A DNA stretch of 47,277 nucleotides from JBBCJM01 sp037190175 (GTDB taxonomy: Bacteria; Pseudomonadota; Alphaproteobacteria; Rhodobacterales; Rhodobacteraceae). The position numbers were made by a program, and so were the translations under genes. Below the pieces are notes generated by a model that did not search any database, was not told the origin of the DNA, and was given only the letters and a program-made list of their open reading frames with translations. The stretch spans positions 1-47,277 of the forward strand of contig JBBCJM010000170.1 in assembly GCA_037190175.1 (NCBI GenBank). The letters run 5' to 3'. Below, piece by piece: positions 15,086-23,496 of the stretch (positions are counted from its first letter, which is position 1; every line of letters starts with the position of its first letter).

Positions 15086-16540
15086 TCAGAGCCGCATGGT
15101 CACGGTCTTCACCGCGAAATAGGCCCGCAGCCCTTCCAGGCCCTTTTCCCGGCCGAAACCGCTGTTCTTGACCCCGCCGAAGGGCGTCTCGACCCCGCCG
15201 GCGAAATACTGGTTAACGAAGACCTGGCCGCCCGAGGCATGGCGGGCGAAGCGCATGGCCTTGCCGATGTCCCGCGTATAGATCCCCGCCACCAGGCCGA
15301 AGTCGGTGCATTCGGCCAGCGCGCAGGCGTGGTCGAAGTCCTCGGCGATCTGCACGGTCAGCACGGGGCCGAAGATCTCGTCCTGCACGGCGCCCAGCGC
15401 GGGGTCGTCGGCCAGCAGGATCGTGGGCTGGAAGAACCAGCCGCCCAGCCCCTCGGGCGCCGCGATCTGCCCCCCGGTCAGCACCCTGACCCCGCCCGCG
15501 ACCGAGGCCCGCACGATGCCGTCGATCCTGTCCAGCTGCTGCTGCGAGATCACCGGGCCGATGTCGGGGTTGTCGAGGCCGCGGCCGAAGCCGAACGCCT
15601 GCACCCGCTGGACCAGCCGCGCGAGGAAGGCATCGGCGCAGGCGCGTTCGACCACCAGCCGCGAGCCCGCCGAGCAGACCTGTCCGGCATTGGTGAAGAT
15701 GGCCTTCAGCACGCCTTCCAGCGCCGCATCCTGATCGGCGTCGGCCAGCACCACCACCGGCGACTTGCCCCCCAGTTCCAGCGTGACCGAGGCGACATGG
15801 CCGGCGGCCGCGGCCATCACCGCCTTGCCGGTGGCGACCGAGCCGGTGAAGGTGACATGGGCGATGCCGGGATGCGCCACCAGCGGCGCCCCGGTCTGCG
15901 CCCCGGGCCCGCAGACCACGTTCACCACCCCGGCCGGCACCCCTGCGCGCTCCAGATACTCGGGCAGCATCAGCGCGGTCAGCGGGGTCTGTTCCGCGGG
16001 CTTGACCACCGCGGTCGCGCCCGCCGCCAGTGCGGGGGCCAGGCCGCGGCTGGTGGTCACCAGCGGAAAGTTCCACGGGATGATATGCGCGGTCGCCCCC
16101 ACCGGCTCGTGCAGCGTGAACGAGACGAAATCCGGGCCCAGCGGGATGGTGTCGCCCTGTAGCTTGTCGGCCATGCCGGCGTAATATTCGAAATACCGCG
16201 CCGAGGTCTCGATATCGCCCTTCGCCTCGCGCAGCGGCTTGCCCGAGTCGAGCGACTCGACCATGGCCAGCCGGTCGGCGTCCTTGCGGATCTCCTGCGC
16301 CACCCGCAGCAGGATCCGGCTGCGCTCGGCCGGAACGATCCGCGCCCAGTCGCCCCTCAGCGCCCGCGAGGCCGCATCGACCGCCTCGCCCACCACCGCG
16401 GCATCCGCCACCGGCACCTCGCACAAAACCTGCCCGCTGGCGGGGTCGAAGGTCGGACATGCCGCGCCGCCGATCTTGCGCCGCGCGCCGTCGATATAGG
16501 GGTCCAGGTCGATCCCGTGGATTTCGCTCATATAGGTCAT
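15086..16540 (-). CDS. Aldehyde dehydrogenase, probable 2-oxoglutarate semialdehyde dehydrogenase role
   Basis: A 484-residue NAD(P)-dependent aldehyde dehydrogenase. Key residues are all present: the PWNFP segment with Asn157, general base Glu255 in LELGGKSP and catalytic Cys289 in NAGQVCS. Its ATG overlaps the stop of the dehydrogenase alpha-subunit gene (ATGA at 16540-16537), so the two are translationally coupled. In the known hydroxyproline route the last enzyme oxidises 2-oxoglutarate semialdehyde to 2-oxoglutarate, and that is the role the context suggests. Sequence alone does not distinguish it from other aldehyde dehydrogenases. Last gene of the leftward operon. Confidence 0.85.
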   Translation of the reverse strand: MTYMSEIHGIDLDPYIDGARRKIGGAACPTFDPASGQVLCEVPVADAAVVGEAVDAASRALRGDWARIVPAERSRILLRVAQEIRKDADRLAMVESLDSGKPLREAKGDIETSARYFEYYAGMADKLQGDTIPLGPDFVSFTLHEPVGATAHIIPWNFPLVTTSRGLAPALAAGATAVVKPAEQTPLTALMLPEYLERAGVPAGVVNVVCGPGAQTGAPLVAHPGIAHVTFTGSVATGKAVMAAAAGHVASVTLELGGKSPVVVLADADQDAALEGVLKAIFTNAGQVCSAGSRLVVERACADAFLARLVQRVQAFGFGRGLDNPDIGPVISQQQLDRIDGIVRASVAGGVRVLTGGQIAAPEGLGGWFFQPTILLADDPALGAVQDEIFGPVLTVQIAEDFDHACALAECTDFGLVAGIYTRDIGKAMRFARHASGGQVFVNQYFAGGVETPFGGVKNSGFGREKGLEGLRAYFAVKTVTMRL

Positions 16541-17943
16541 GGTCGCTCCGTCAGCTGTATCTCGTCCGGTTCGCGGGCCGGCCCGGCATCCGCATCCGCC
16601 GCCAGCAGGGCTGCGGGCAGCGGACGCAGGGGCGGGCGGGCGCGGGGCATGGTGTCGAGCGTGGCGCGGGGATCGAGGTCCAGCAGCACCGCCGCGCTGT
16701 GCAGGCAGTTGCGGCCCTGGCACCGCCCCATGCCCAGCCGGCTGGAGGTCTTCAGCGCGTCCAGGCTACCCCTCGCGGCGTTGGGGTCGCGCCGCAGCTC
16801 GCCCAGCCGCAGCTCCTCGCAGCGGCAGATCTCGGTGGCGTCGTCGGCCGCCCGCAGCGGGGGATCGAGGGCATAGGCCCGGTTCAGCAGCCGGCGCACG
16901 CGGTCGATCCTGGCATGGCGCCGGCGCAATCCAGGGGGCGGAGAGGCGCCGAGGATCCGCTGCGCCACCATCCGGCCCTCGATCAGGGCGAAATCCGCGC
17001 CGCCGATCCCGGCCCCGTCGCCGATGGCGAAGACCCCCTCCACGCTGGTCTGCAAATCCGCGTCCCGCCAGGGGACGGGGCCGCCCAGATCGGGGCGGAG
17101 CTCCATGCGGCAGCCCATGGCCTGCGCGGCCGCAGGCCCCGGCAACAGGCCATAGCCGAGCACCAGGCAGTCGGCGGCGAGGTGGCGCTCGCTGCCGGGC
17201 AGGGGCCGCCCGTCGGCACCGACGCGGGCGATGGTCACCCCGGCCAGCGCCTCGTCGCCGGCCGCTTTGGCCACCATCCAGCCGGACCTGAACGGGGCCC
17301 GGGCGGCCAGGATGCGGGCGCGATAGCCCAGCGCCTGGGCGACGATGCCCGGCGCGGCCAGGATGCCGGGGATCAGCGCGCGGCCCAGCCGCAGGGCCGT
17401 CTGCGCCTCGATCACCGTCGCGACATCGGCGCCGGCCCTGGCCAGCGTCGCCGCGGCGACCAGCACCAGCGGCCCGTTGCCGGCCACGACCACCCGCCCC
17501 CCGGGCACCAGCCCGTGGCCCTTCACCAGGTTCAGGCAGCCGCCGGCCGAGATGACGCCGGGCAGGGTCCAGCCCGGGAACGGCATGGATTTTTCCTGCG
17601 CGCCGGTGGCAATCACCACGGCCGAGCCCGCGATCCGGCCGCTGCCCTGCGGCCCCGCATAGGCGACGGTGCGCGGCTGCGGTGCCGCCCAGACCGTGGT
17701 GCGCGGCAGGTAGCGCAGCAGCGGGTCGGCCAGCACCCGGGCCAGGTCGTCATAGCGGGACTGGTCGCGGAAGGCGGGCGAGCCGGGCGCGACCCGGTAT
17801 CCCGGCGGCAACTGCCGGAAATACTGCCCGCCCGGCTGCGGGTTGTCGTCGATCAGCACGACCGGCCTGCCGCCGCGGACCAGTTCGGCCGCGCAGGACA
17901 ATCCCGCCGGCCCTGCACCGATCACGATGACGGGCGCGGCCAC
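16537..17943 (-). CDS. FAD/NAD(P)-binding oxidoreductase with C-terminal 2Fe-2S domain (HcnB/LhpF-like alpha subunit)
   Basis: About 468 residues. An N-terminal FAD-binding motif VIGAGPAG comes within the first 12 residues, a second dinucleotide site GRVVVAGNGPLV lies in the middle, and a C-terminal BFD-like iron-sulphur domain has ligands CRC and CQGRNC. This is the alpha subunit of heterotrimeric imino-acid dehydrogenases related to hydrogen cyanide synthase, opine oxidase and D-hydroxyproline dehydrogenase. The start is placed at GTG 17943, nine bases after GAGGAGG; an ATG at 17952 abuts that site directly and a TTG at 17964 is less likely. It follows the gamma gene almost without a gap. 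Confidence 0.85.
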   Translation of the reverse strand: MAAPVIVIGAGPAGLSCAAELVRGGRPVVLIDDNPQPGGQYFRQLPPGYRVAPGSPAFRDQSRYDDLARVLADPLLRYLPRTTVWAAPQPRTVAYAGPQGSGRIAGSAVVIATGAQEKSMPFPGWTLPGVISAGGCLNLVKGHGLVPGGRVVVAGNGPLVLVAAATLARAGADVATVIEAQTALRLGRALIPGILAAPGIVAQALGYRARILAARAPFRSGWMVAKAAGDEALAGVTIARVGADGRPLPGSERHLAADCLVLGYGLLPGPAAAQAMGCRMELRPDLGGPVPWRDADLQTSVEGVFAIGDGAGIGGADFALIEGRMVAQRILGASPPPGLRRRHARIDRVRRLLNRAYALDPPLRAADDATEICRCEELRLGELRRDPNAARGSLDALKTSSRLGMGRCQGRNCLHSAAVLLDLDPRATLDTMPRARPPLRPLPAALLAADADAGPAREPDEIQLTERP

Positions 17944-17944
17944 C

Positions 17945-18247
17945 TCACACATCCTCCTCGGCAAGGCGGATCGTCATCCCCTGGGCCGCCGCCTCGCAGC
18001 AGGCCCGCACCACGCCCCGCCCCTCGACATGGACGGCGCATTCCCAGCACACCCCCATGCCGCAGAAATAGCCGCGCGGCGCGCCGGCGCGGCGGGTGCG
18101 CCGCAGGGCCTGCGTGCCCGAGCGCATCAGGGCCGAGGCGATGCTCTCGCCCGGATGCGCCGGGATCTCGCGCGCCTCGAAGGTGAAGGTCAGGCGGCCT
18201 TCCGCGGGCGTGATGCCGAAGACGAAGCGCATCCTGCTAGGCGGCAT
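17945..18247 (-). CDS. 2Fe-2S ferredoxin-like subunit (HcnA-like gamma subunit)
   Basis: A 100-residue protein with a plant-type [2Fe-2S] pattern: Cys62, Cys67 and Cys70 (CGMGVCWEC), then Cys83 or Cys84 (RACC). It is the small electron-transfer subunit of the heterotrimeric dehydrogenase. ATG 18247 is chosen because GAGG stands seven bases upstream; this makes it overlap the end of the beta gene by 11 bases. An internal ATG at 18232 has poorer spacing. Tight packing between beta and alpha genes supports stoichiometric expression. Confidence 0.88.
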   Translation of the reverse strand: MPPSRMRFVFGITPAEGRLTFTFEAREIPAHPGESIASALMRSGTQALRRTRRAGAPRGYFCGMGVCWECAVHVEGRGVVRACCEAAAQGMTIRLAEEDV

Positions 18248-19370
18248 GGCAGGACCTCGCCGGATCGAAGGGCTCGATGGGCCGCGAGGCGCGCCCGTGC
18301 AGGATCAGTTCGCCCAGCAGCTGCCCCATCAGCGGGCCGAGGGTGAAACCGCCCCGCGCGCAGGCGGCCAGGTAGACGTTCTGGTAGCCGGGCAGGCGGC
18401 CCAGATAGGGGCAGGAATCCGGCGTCACCCCCTCGTATCCGGCCCAGCTGCGCAACACGTTCAGCTGCGCGAGGCCCGGGATCACCCGCAGCGCCAGCCG
18501 CAGGTTGTGGACCAACTGGTCGCAGTCGACCTCCTTCCGGTCGTCCCCGATGCTGCCGATACCCTGCCAGCCGCCGCCGATCAGGCAGCTGCGGTTCGCC
18601 ACCTGCTTCAGCGTCAGGATCCCCCGCGCATGGGTCACGATGCGGCCGATGGTCGGGCGCGCGGGCTCGGTGACGGTCAGCATGTTGACGTCCAGCGAGA
18701 TGGGGACGCGGACCCCCAGCATCGCGGCCGGCGCCGCCGACCAGGCGCCGGCGGTGATGGCCAGATCGCCGCAGCGGAAATCGCCCTCCGCGGTCGAGAC
18801 GCGGATGTCGGCGGCATGGGTAATGGCATTGACCGCCGCGCCCTCGACCAGCCGCACGCCCAGCCGCTCGACCTTGCGGCGCAGCGCCGGGCCGACCCGG
18901 GTGGGGCTGACGAACCCGTCCTGCGGCGAGAAGGCGGCGGCCACGCAATCCGACGAAATCCACGGCGCGTCGCGGCGCAACTCGGCAGGCGACAGCCGCA
19001 CCGCCTGCAGCCCGTTGCCGCGCTGCTCTTCCATCACGGCGTCGAGGCGTTCGGCCTCGGGCGCCGTTATGGCCACCTTGTAGCCGCCGTCCCGCACCAG
19101 CCCCAGATCCTCGCCCAGCCGCTCGGGCAGGCCCTCCCAGATCTCCCAGGCCCACAGCGCATAGGGCACCAGCGCCGCCAGCTTGTTCTGCACCCCCAGC
19201 GATCCGGCATTCACCGCGGATGCCTCGGCCCAGACCCGGCCGCGGTCCAGCACGATCACCGACTTGCCGGCCTCGGCCAGCGTCATGGCGCAGCACAGGC
19301 CGAAGATCCCCCCGCCGATCACCACCACATCGGCAGAGCCGGCCAATGCGGGGGCCGGCGCGGCGTTCAT
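18237..19370 (-). CDS. FAD-dependent D-amino/imino-acid dehydrogenase (DadA/HcnC-like beta subunit)
   Basis: A 377-residue DAO-family flavoprotein, the catalytic subunit of the complex. The FAD-binding motif VVVIGGGIFG is at residues 15-24, followed by the acidic strand end LDRG, and the C-terminal segment YLAACARGGFTLGPLMGQ closes the flavin site. Related beta subunits oxidise D-hydroxyproline, opines or glycine. The ATG overlaps the stop of the GntR gene (ATGA at 19370-19367), and the gene overlaps the gamma gene at its 3' end. Beta-gamma-alpha order with all three parts intact argues for a working heterotrimer. Confidence 0.87.
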   Translation of the reverse strand: MNAAPAPALAGSADVVVIGGGIFGLCCAMTLAEAGKSVIVLDRGRVWAEASAVNAGSLGVQNKLAALVPYALWAWEIWEGLPERLGEDLGLVRDGGYKVAITAPEAERLDAVMEEQRGNGLQAVRLSPAELRRDAPWISSDCVAAAFSPQDGFVSPTRVGPALRRKVERLGVRLVEGAAVNAITHAADIRVSTAEGDFRCGDLAITAGAWSAAPAAMLGVRVPISLDVNMLTVTEPARPTIGRIVTHARGILTLKQVANRSCLIGGGWQGIGSIGDDRKEVDCDQLVHNLRLALRVIPGLAQLNVLRSWAGYEGVTPDSCPYLGRLPGYQNVYLAACARGGFTLGPLMGQLLGELILHGRASRPIEPFDPARSCHAA

Positions 19371-20095
19371 TGCCGCTGCGCCGGAACCGGGCGCAGCGCG
19401 CCCGCCGCGGCGGCATCCCGGGCATAGCGGTTCAGCGCCTCCTCCGACGAGGCGAGGTCGGCCAGGATCGCGTCGCGCAGCCCGGCCGGATCGCGCCGCC
19501 GCGCCGCCTCGATGATGTTCTCGTGCCGGCGGTGGTCGGCGCGGTTCTTGTGCAGATAGGGATACATGTGGCGCAGCGTGGGGCCGATGCGCAGCCACAG
19601 CGACTCGGCGATCCGCAGGCTGACCGGCAGGCCGGCGCAGCGGTAGATGTGGAAGTGGAACGCCGAGTTCCAGCGCAGGACCTGCTTGAAGTCCGCCGCT
19701 GCCAGCGCCTCCAGGAAGCTTTCCTGCGTGCGTTCCAGGAACTCCAGGTCGTCGTCGGTCAGCAGCGGCGCGGCGACCTCGGCCATCCTGCCCTCCAGCA
19801 TCCGCCGGATGTCGAAGATCTCGGCGACCTCGGCCTCGCCGCGCTCGGGCACGATCACCGTGCCGCGCGGCGACATCTCCAGCACCTCCTCGGCGATGAG
19901 GCGCAGCACGGCCTCGCGCGCGGGGGTGATCGAGACGTTCATGCCCTCGGCCAGGCGGCGGACATTCAGCCGCTCCAGCGGCGCGAAGGCCCCCGACAGG
20001 ACGGCCGAGGCCAGCTGCCGGTAGACCTGCTCGCCCAGGGTGTCGCCGCGTTCGGCCGGTTCGTACTTCAGGGAACTTTCTTGCACGTGGCGCAC
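19367..20095 (-). CDS. GntR family transcriptional regulator (FCD/FadR type)
   Basis: A 242-residue regulator: a winged helix-turn-helix at about residues 20-85 (LNVRRLAEGMNVSITPAREAV) and an FCD domain with FDIRRMLEGRMAEVAAP, FHFHIYRCAG and HENIIEA metal/effector motifs. The start is GTG at 20095. It is the first gene of the leftward operon and is translationally coupled to the dehydrogenase beta gene, so the regulator is made together with the enzyme. Its probable operator is the inverted repeat at 20129-20143, between it and the divergent DapA-like gene. Confidence 0.88.
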   Translation of the reverse strand: MRHVQESSLKYEPAERGDTLGEQVYRQLASAVLSGAFAPLERLNVRRLAEGMNVSITPAREAVLRLIAEEVLEMSPRGTVIVPERGEAEVAEIFDIRRMLEGRMAEVAAPLLTDDDLEFLERTQESFLEALAAADFKQVLRWNSAFHFHIYRCAGLPVSLRIAESLWLRIGPTLRHMYPYLHKNRADHRRHENIIEAARRRDPAGLRDAILADLASSEEALNRYARDAAAAGALRPVPAQRQ

Positions 20096-20100
20096 CGCTC

Positions 20101-20131
20101 TTGACAGAAAGCATCTTACACGAAATACGAT
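20101..20131 (+). promoter_or_regulatory. Candidate promoter for the rightward DapA-like/ABC/demethylase operon
   Basis: A perfect TTGACA (20101-20106) is followed after 19 bases by TACGAT (20126-20131), 35 bases before the ATG at 20166. The spacing is slightly long for sigma-70. The downstream element overlaps the inverted repeat at 20129-20143. Confidence 0.45.
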
Positions 20132-20143
20132 ATATCAAATATC
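20129..20143. promoter_or_regulatory. Inverted repeat GATAT-N5-ATATC, candidate GntR operator
   Basis: A perfect 5-bp inverted repeat with spacer ATCAA lies in the A+T-rich stretch between the divergent GntR and DapA-like genes. FadR-type regulators bind palindromes of about this size. Its overlap with the candidate -10 suggests repression. Confidence 0.5.
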
Positions 20144-20165
20144 AGGGCAGTCAAGGAGCATCGGA

Positions 20166-21080
20166 ATGGCAAGGGTGGCTTGGAGCGGGGTGTTCCCAGC
20201 GTTGGCGACCCCCTTCACCGCGGAGGGGAAGGTCGACACGGCCCAGCAGGCCGCCCTGGTCGAACTGCTGCTGAGCGAGGGGGTGTCCGGCTTCGTGGTC
20301 GGCGGCAGCACCGGCGAGTATTACTCGCTGTCATCCGAGGAACGGATCCGGATGCTCACCGACGTGCGCGAGCGGGTGGCCGGCCGCGGCGTGCTGATCG
20401 CCGGCACCTCCAGCACCAACCACCTGGAGACGCTGGCCCTCACCCGTGCGGCCAGGCAGCTGGGCTACGACGGCTGCATGGTGCTGCCCCCCGTCTACAG
20501 CCTGCCCACGGCCGCCGAGATCCTGCGGGCCTTCGAAGAGATCGCGGCCATCGACCTGCCGATCATGATCTACAACAACCCGGCGCGGGTGGGGGTGGGG
20601 CTTCCGACCGCCCTGACCGTCAAGCTTGCCGAACTGCCGCAGGTCGTCGCCTACAAGGAAAGCGCCCGCGACCTCTATCCGCTGGCCGAGCTCTGCTATG
20701 CCACCCGCGACCGCCTGGCGCTCTTCGCGGGGCTGGAACCCTATGGCCAGGCCGTGCTGTCGCGCGGCGGCAGCGGCATCGTCTCGACCATCTCCAACCT
20801 CTGCGGGCGCCAGGTCGTGGACTACTACAAGGCCCTGAAGGCCGGCGACCAGGCGGGCGTGTCCAGGAACCAGCAGGTCATCGACGAGATGTACCACCTG
20901 ATGGCGCGCTCGGGCCTGTCGAACTTCTCCTTCGTGAAATCGGCGATGAGGGCGGTGGGCCGCCCCGGAGGCCGGACCCGGCCCCCCCACATCATGGCCG
21001 ACGACAGCCAGACCGCCAGCCTCGGCCGCGAGATCGAGCGCATCTATGCCCGCGCGGGGGTCGAACTGGAGCCCGCGTGA
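20166..21080 (+). CDS. DapA-fold lyase/deaminase (possible pyrroline-4-hydroxy-2-carboxylate deaminase)
   Basis: A 304-residue class I aldolase-fold protein of the dihydrodipicolinate synthase/N-acetylneuraminate lyase family. It has the carboxylate-binding loop GGSTGE (46-51), Tyr136 and Arg141 in YNNPARVG, and the Schiff-base lysine Lys164 in VAYKES. In hydroxyproline degradation a protein of this family deaminates pyrroline-4-hydroxy-2-carboxylate to 2-oxoglutarate semialdehyde, between the dehydrogenase and the aldehyde dehydrogenase; both are encoded just across the divergent promoter. Lysine biosynthesis is unlikely in this context. ATG 20166 follows AAGGAG. First gene of the rightward operon. 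Confidence 0.82.
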   Translation: MARVAWSGVFPALATPFTAEGKVDTAQQAALVELLLSEGVSGFVVGGSTGEYYSLSSEERIRMLTDVRERVAGRGVLIAGTSSTNHLETLALTRAARQLGYDGCMVLPPVYSLPTAAEILRAFEEIAAIDLPIMIYNNPARVGVGLPTALTVKLAELPQVVAYKESARDLYPLAELCYATRDRLALFAGLEPYGQAVLSRGGSGIVSTISNLCGRQVVDYYKALKAGDQAGVSRNQQVIDEMYHLMARSGLSNFSFVKSAMRAVGRPGGRTRPPHIMADDSQTASLGREIERIYARAGVELEPA

Positions 21081-21121
21081 ACGACCGGGCGGAACCGCCC
21101 CAACCAACTGAGGAGGAAGCT

Positions 21122-21964
21122 ATGAGACTGCGTGACAACATGGCCGCCCTGGCCCTCGCCACCGGCGTTGCCGCACTCGGCACGGCCGCCTCGGCCGACC
21201 CGGTGTGGGACCGGATCGAGGCCTCGGGCAAGATCGTCTGCGGCGCCATCCCGAACGACAGGATCGGCTCCTGGGAAGACCGCGGCACCGGCCAGTGGGA
21301 GGGCTACGAGATCGAGCTGTGCCGGGCGATCGCCGCCGACCTGTCCGAGGAGATGGGCAAGGAGATCACGCCCGAGTTCCAGATCACCAGCTGGGGCACC
21401 ATCGTGCTGGACGTGCAGTCGGGCAAGATCGACATCTGGCCGGGAATGAGCGCGACCGAGGAGCGCAAGAAGGCGCTCTCGATGGTCGGCCCGATCTATG
21501 AGCTGGCGTTCTGCGGGGTGCGCAGCAGGACCTTCACCGGCGGCGAGACCTGGGAAAGCCTGAACGACCCATCGGTCCGCATCGCCACGGTGACCGGCAC
21601 CAGCGTCGAGACCGCCTTCAAGCAGAACGCGCCCAATGCCACCCATATCGGCCTGGCCGAATTCGCCGAGGTGGCGCTGGCGGTGCAGTCCGGCCGCGCC
21701 GACATCATGGGCGCCGACATCCTGCGCTGCATGGCCCTGCACGACACGGCCAGGAACACCATCGGCGACATCCTGGTGCCCGAGCCGGTGGTCTCGCTGG
21801 GCTCCTCGGCCGGCGTCGCCAAGGAGGCCGAGCGGCTGACCGAATGGCTGACCGCCTGGGCCGAGGAAGAGCGGGCCTCGGGCGGCATCACCGAGATCTT
21901 CATGCACACGCTCGCTGTCGCGGGCATGGACACCTCTGCCCTGCCGGACGGCCTGTCCTTCTGA
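21122..21964 (+). CDS. Amino-acid ABC transporter substrate-binding protein (family 3)
   Basis: A 280-residue periplasmic protein with a short signal peptide (RLRD then a hydrophobic Ala-rich stretch ending AASAD). Family-3 marks are WEGYEIELCRAIA near residue 60, SGKIDIWPGMSATEERKKA and SGRADIMGAD. It begins after GAGGAGGAAGC, 41 bases beyond the DapA-like gene, so it belongs to the same operon. The ligand is probably the substrate of the neighbouring enzymes, an amino or imino acid, possibly N-methylated. Confidence 0.88.
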   Translation: MRLRDNMAALALATGVAALGTAASADPVWDRIEASGKIVCGAIPNDRIGSWEDRGTGQWEGYEIELCRAIAADLSEEMGKEITPEFQITSWGTIVLDVQSGKIDIWPGMSATEERKKALSMVGPIYELAFCGVRSRTFTGGETWESLNDPSVRIATVTGTSVETAFKQNAPNATHIGLAEFAEVALAVQSGRADIMGADILRCMALHDTARNTIGDILVPEPVVSLGSSAGVAKEAERLTEWLTAWAEEERASGGITEIFMHTLAVAGMDTSALPDGLSF

Positions 21965-22023
21965 GATCATCGTGGGCGGGGGCCCTGCGGCCTCCGCCCA
22001 CCTGACAGGAACGGGGGGATCGC

Positions 22024-22692
22024 TTGAACTACACATTCGACTGGATGGCCGTCTGGGCGCCGGCGGACTGGATCGCGGCCGTCAGGGTCACGGTGATCTA
22101 CGGCGTCGCGACCATCTTCGCCGGCCTGGCCTTGGGCCTGGCGATGGGGCTGGTCCTGCTCAGCCGGTTCTGGCTGCTGCGGTTGCCGGTCAACCTGTTC
22201 ATCGGCCTGTTCAGATGCACGCCCGCGCTGATCCAGATCGTCTGGTTCTACTATGCCTTCCCCATGGCGCTGAACATCAACCTGCCGGCATGGCTGGCGG
22301 CGGGCCTGGGGCTGACCTTCTACATGGCCGCCTTCTCGGCCGAGATCTTCCGCGGCGGCATCCAGTCGATCGAGAGGGGCCAGTGGTATGCCACCCGCTC
22401 GCTCTGCATGAGCCGCTGGCAGGCGATGCGCCATGTGATCCTGCCGCAGGCCTTCCGGCGCATGACCCCGGCCATCGTCAACCAGTCGATCATCCAGTTC
22501 AAGAACACCTCGCTGCTGTCCGTGGTCGCGGTGAAGGACATCATGTTCACCGCCAGCTCGCTGACCGCCGAGACCTTCCGCCCGCTGGAGGTGCTCACCT
22601 TCGCCTCGCTGCTCTACATCATCCTGATCTGGCCGCTGACCTCGCTGGCCTACCATGTGGAGATGCGCATGGCCCGGGGAAGGACACGCTGA
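22024..22692 (+). CDS. Amino-acid ABC transporter permease
   Basis: A 222-residue inner-membrane permease with five predicted helices, RCTPALIQIVWFYYAFP typical of the GlnP/GltJ family and the ATPase-docking loop starting RGQWYATRSLCMS. The start is TTG at 22024 preceded by a run of Gs (GGGGGGATCGC). Only one permease gene is present in this operon, so the channel is probably a homodimer, unlike the two-permease system at 10345-11650. Its stop overlaps the start of the ATPase gene by one base. Confidence 0.87.
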   Translation: MNYTFDWMAVWAPADWIAAVRVTVIYGVATIFAGLALGLAMGLVLLSRFWLLRLPVNLFIGLFRCTPALIQIVWFYYAFPMALNINLPAWLAAGLGLTFYMAAFSAEIFRGGIQSIERGQWYATRSLCMSRWQAMRHVILPQAFRRMTPAIVNQSIIQFKNTSLLSVVAVKDIMFTASSLTAETFRPLEVLTFASLLYIILIWPLTSLAYHVEMRMARGRTR

Positions 22693-23453
22693 TGGCCGGG
22701 CCGCTGATCGAGATCCGCTCGCTGCGCAAGACCTATGGCGATATCGTCGCCGTCGCGGATGTCAGCATGACGCTGGAAGAGGGCAGGACCGCCGCCATCA
22801 TCGGCTCCTCCGGTTGCGGCAAGTCCACCTTCCTGCGCTGCCTGAACCTGCTGGAGAACCCGACCTCGGGCAGCCTGCGCATCGGCGAGAACACGCTGGG
22901 CTTCTCCGGGGGGAACCTGGTCGAGGGGGCGGACCGCACGCTGGCCTTCCGCAAGTCGATGGCGATGGTGTTCCAGAGCTTCGAGCTGTTTCCCAACCTG
23001 AACGTGCTGCGCAACGTCACGCTGGCGCCCTGCGTGGTGAACGGGATGCGGCGCGACCAGGCCGAGGAGATGGCGCTGGCGCTGCTGGACCGCGTGGGGC
23101 TGAAGCACAAGGCCAAGGCCTCGGTCAACGAACTGTCGGGCGGGCAGGCCCAGCGGGTCGCCATCACCCGCGCGCTCGCGATGTCGCCGCGCATCCTGCT
23201 GTTCGACGAGGCCACCTCGGCGCTGGACCCCGAGCTGGTGGGCGAGGTGCTGGCCGTCATCAAGGATCTGGCCAGCGAGGGGCGGACGCTTCTGGTCGTC
23301 ACCCACGAATTGGCCTTCGCCCGCGATCTGGCGAACACGCTCTATTTCTTCGACGAGGGCCGGGTGCTGGAAAGCGGCGACCCGAACGAGTTGATGGAGA
23401 ACCCGAAGACCGAACGCCTGAGCGCGTTCCTGAAACGATACTCGCAGCGGTGA
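22692..23453 (+). CDS. Amino-acid ABC transporter ATP-binding protein
   Basis: A 253-residue GlnQ-type ATPase with Walker A GSSGCGKST (38-46), Q-loop MVFQSFELFP, signature LSGGQAQR, Walker B ILLFDEATSAL and H-loop VVTHEL. Its ATG overlaps the permease stop (TGATG). It is followed after 43 bases by the N-demethylase gene on the same strand. Confidence 0.93.
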   Translation: MAGPLIEIRSLRKTYGDIVAVADVSMTLEEGRTAAIIGSSGCGKSTFLRCLNLLENPTSGSLRIGENTLGFSGGNLVEGADRTLAFRKSMAMVFQSFELFPNLNVLRNVTLAPCVVNGMRRDQAEEMALALLDRVGLKHKAKASVNELSGGQAQRVAITRALAMSPRILLFDEATSALDPELVGEVLAVIKDLASEGRTLLVVTHELAFARDLANTLYFFDEGRVLESGDPNELMENPKTERLSAFLKRYSQR

Positions 23454-23496
23454 GGTTCGGGCCGCGCCCCGGAACCTCCAGCAAGGACCAGCCTCC

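Noticed and set aside
16537..19370. Hydrogen cyanide synthase (hcnABC)
   Set aside because: Subunit types match, but gene order and the neighbouring DapA-fold lyase, aldehyde dehydrogenase and amino-acid importer fit imino-acid dehydrogenases of the same superfamily better than glycine oxidation to cyanide.
20166..21080. Lysine-biosynthetic dapA
   Set aside because: The loop is GGSTGE rather than the usual GTTGE, and both DapA-fold genes lie in catabolic operons with flavin oxidases and aldehyde dehydrogenases.
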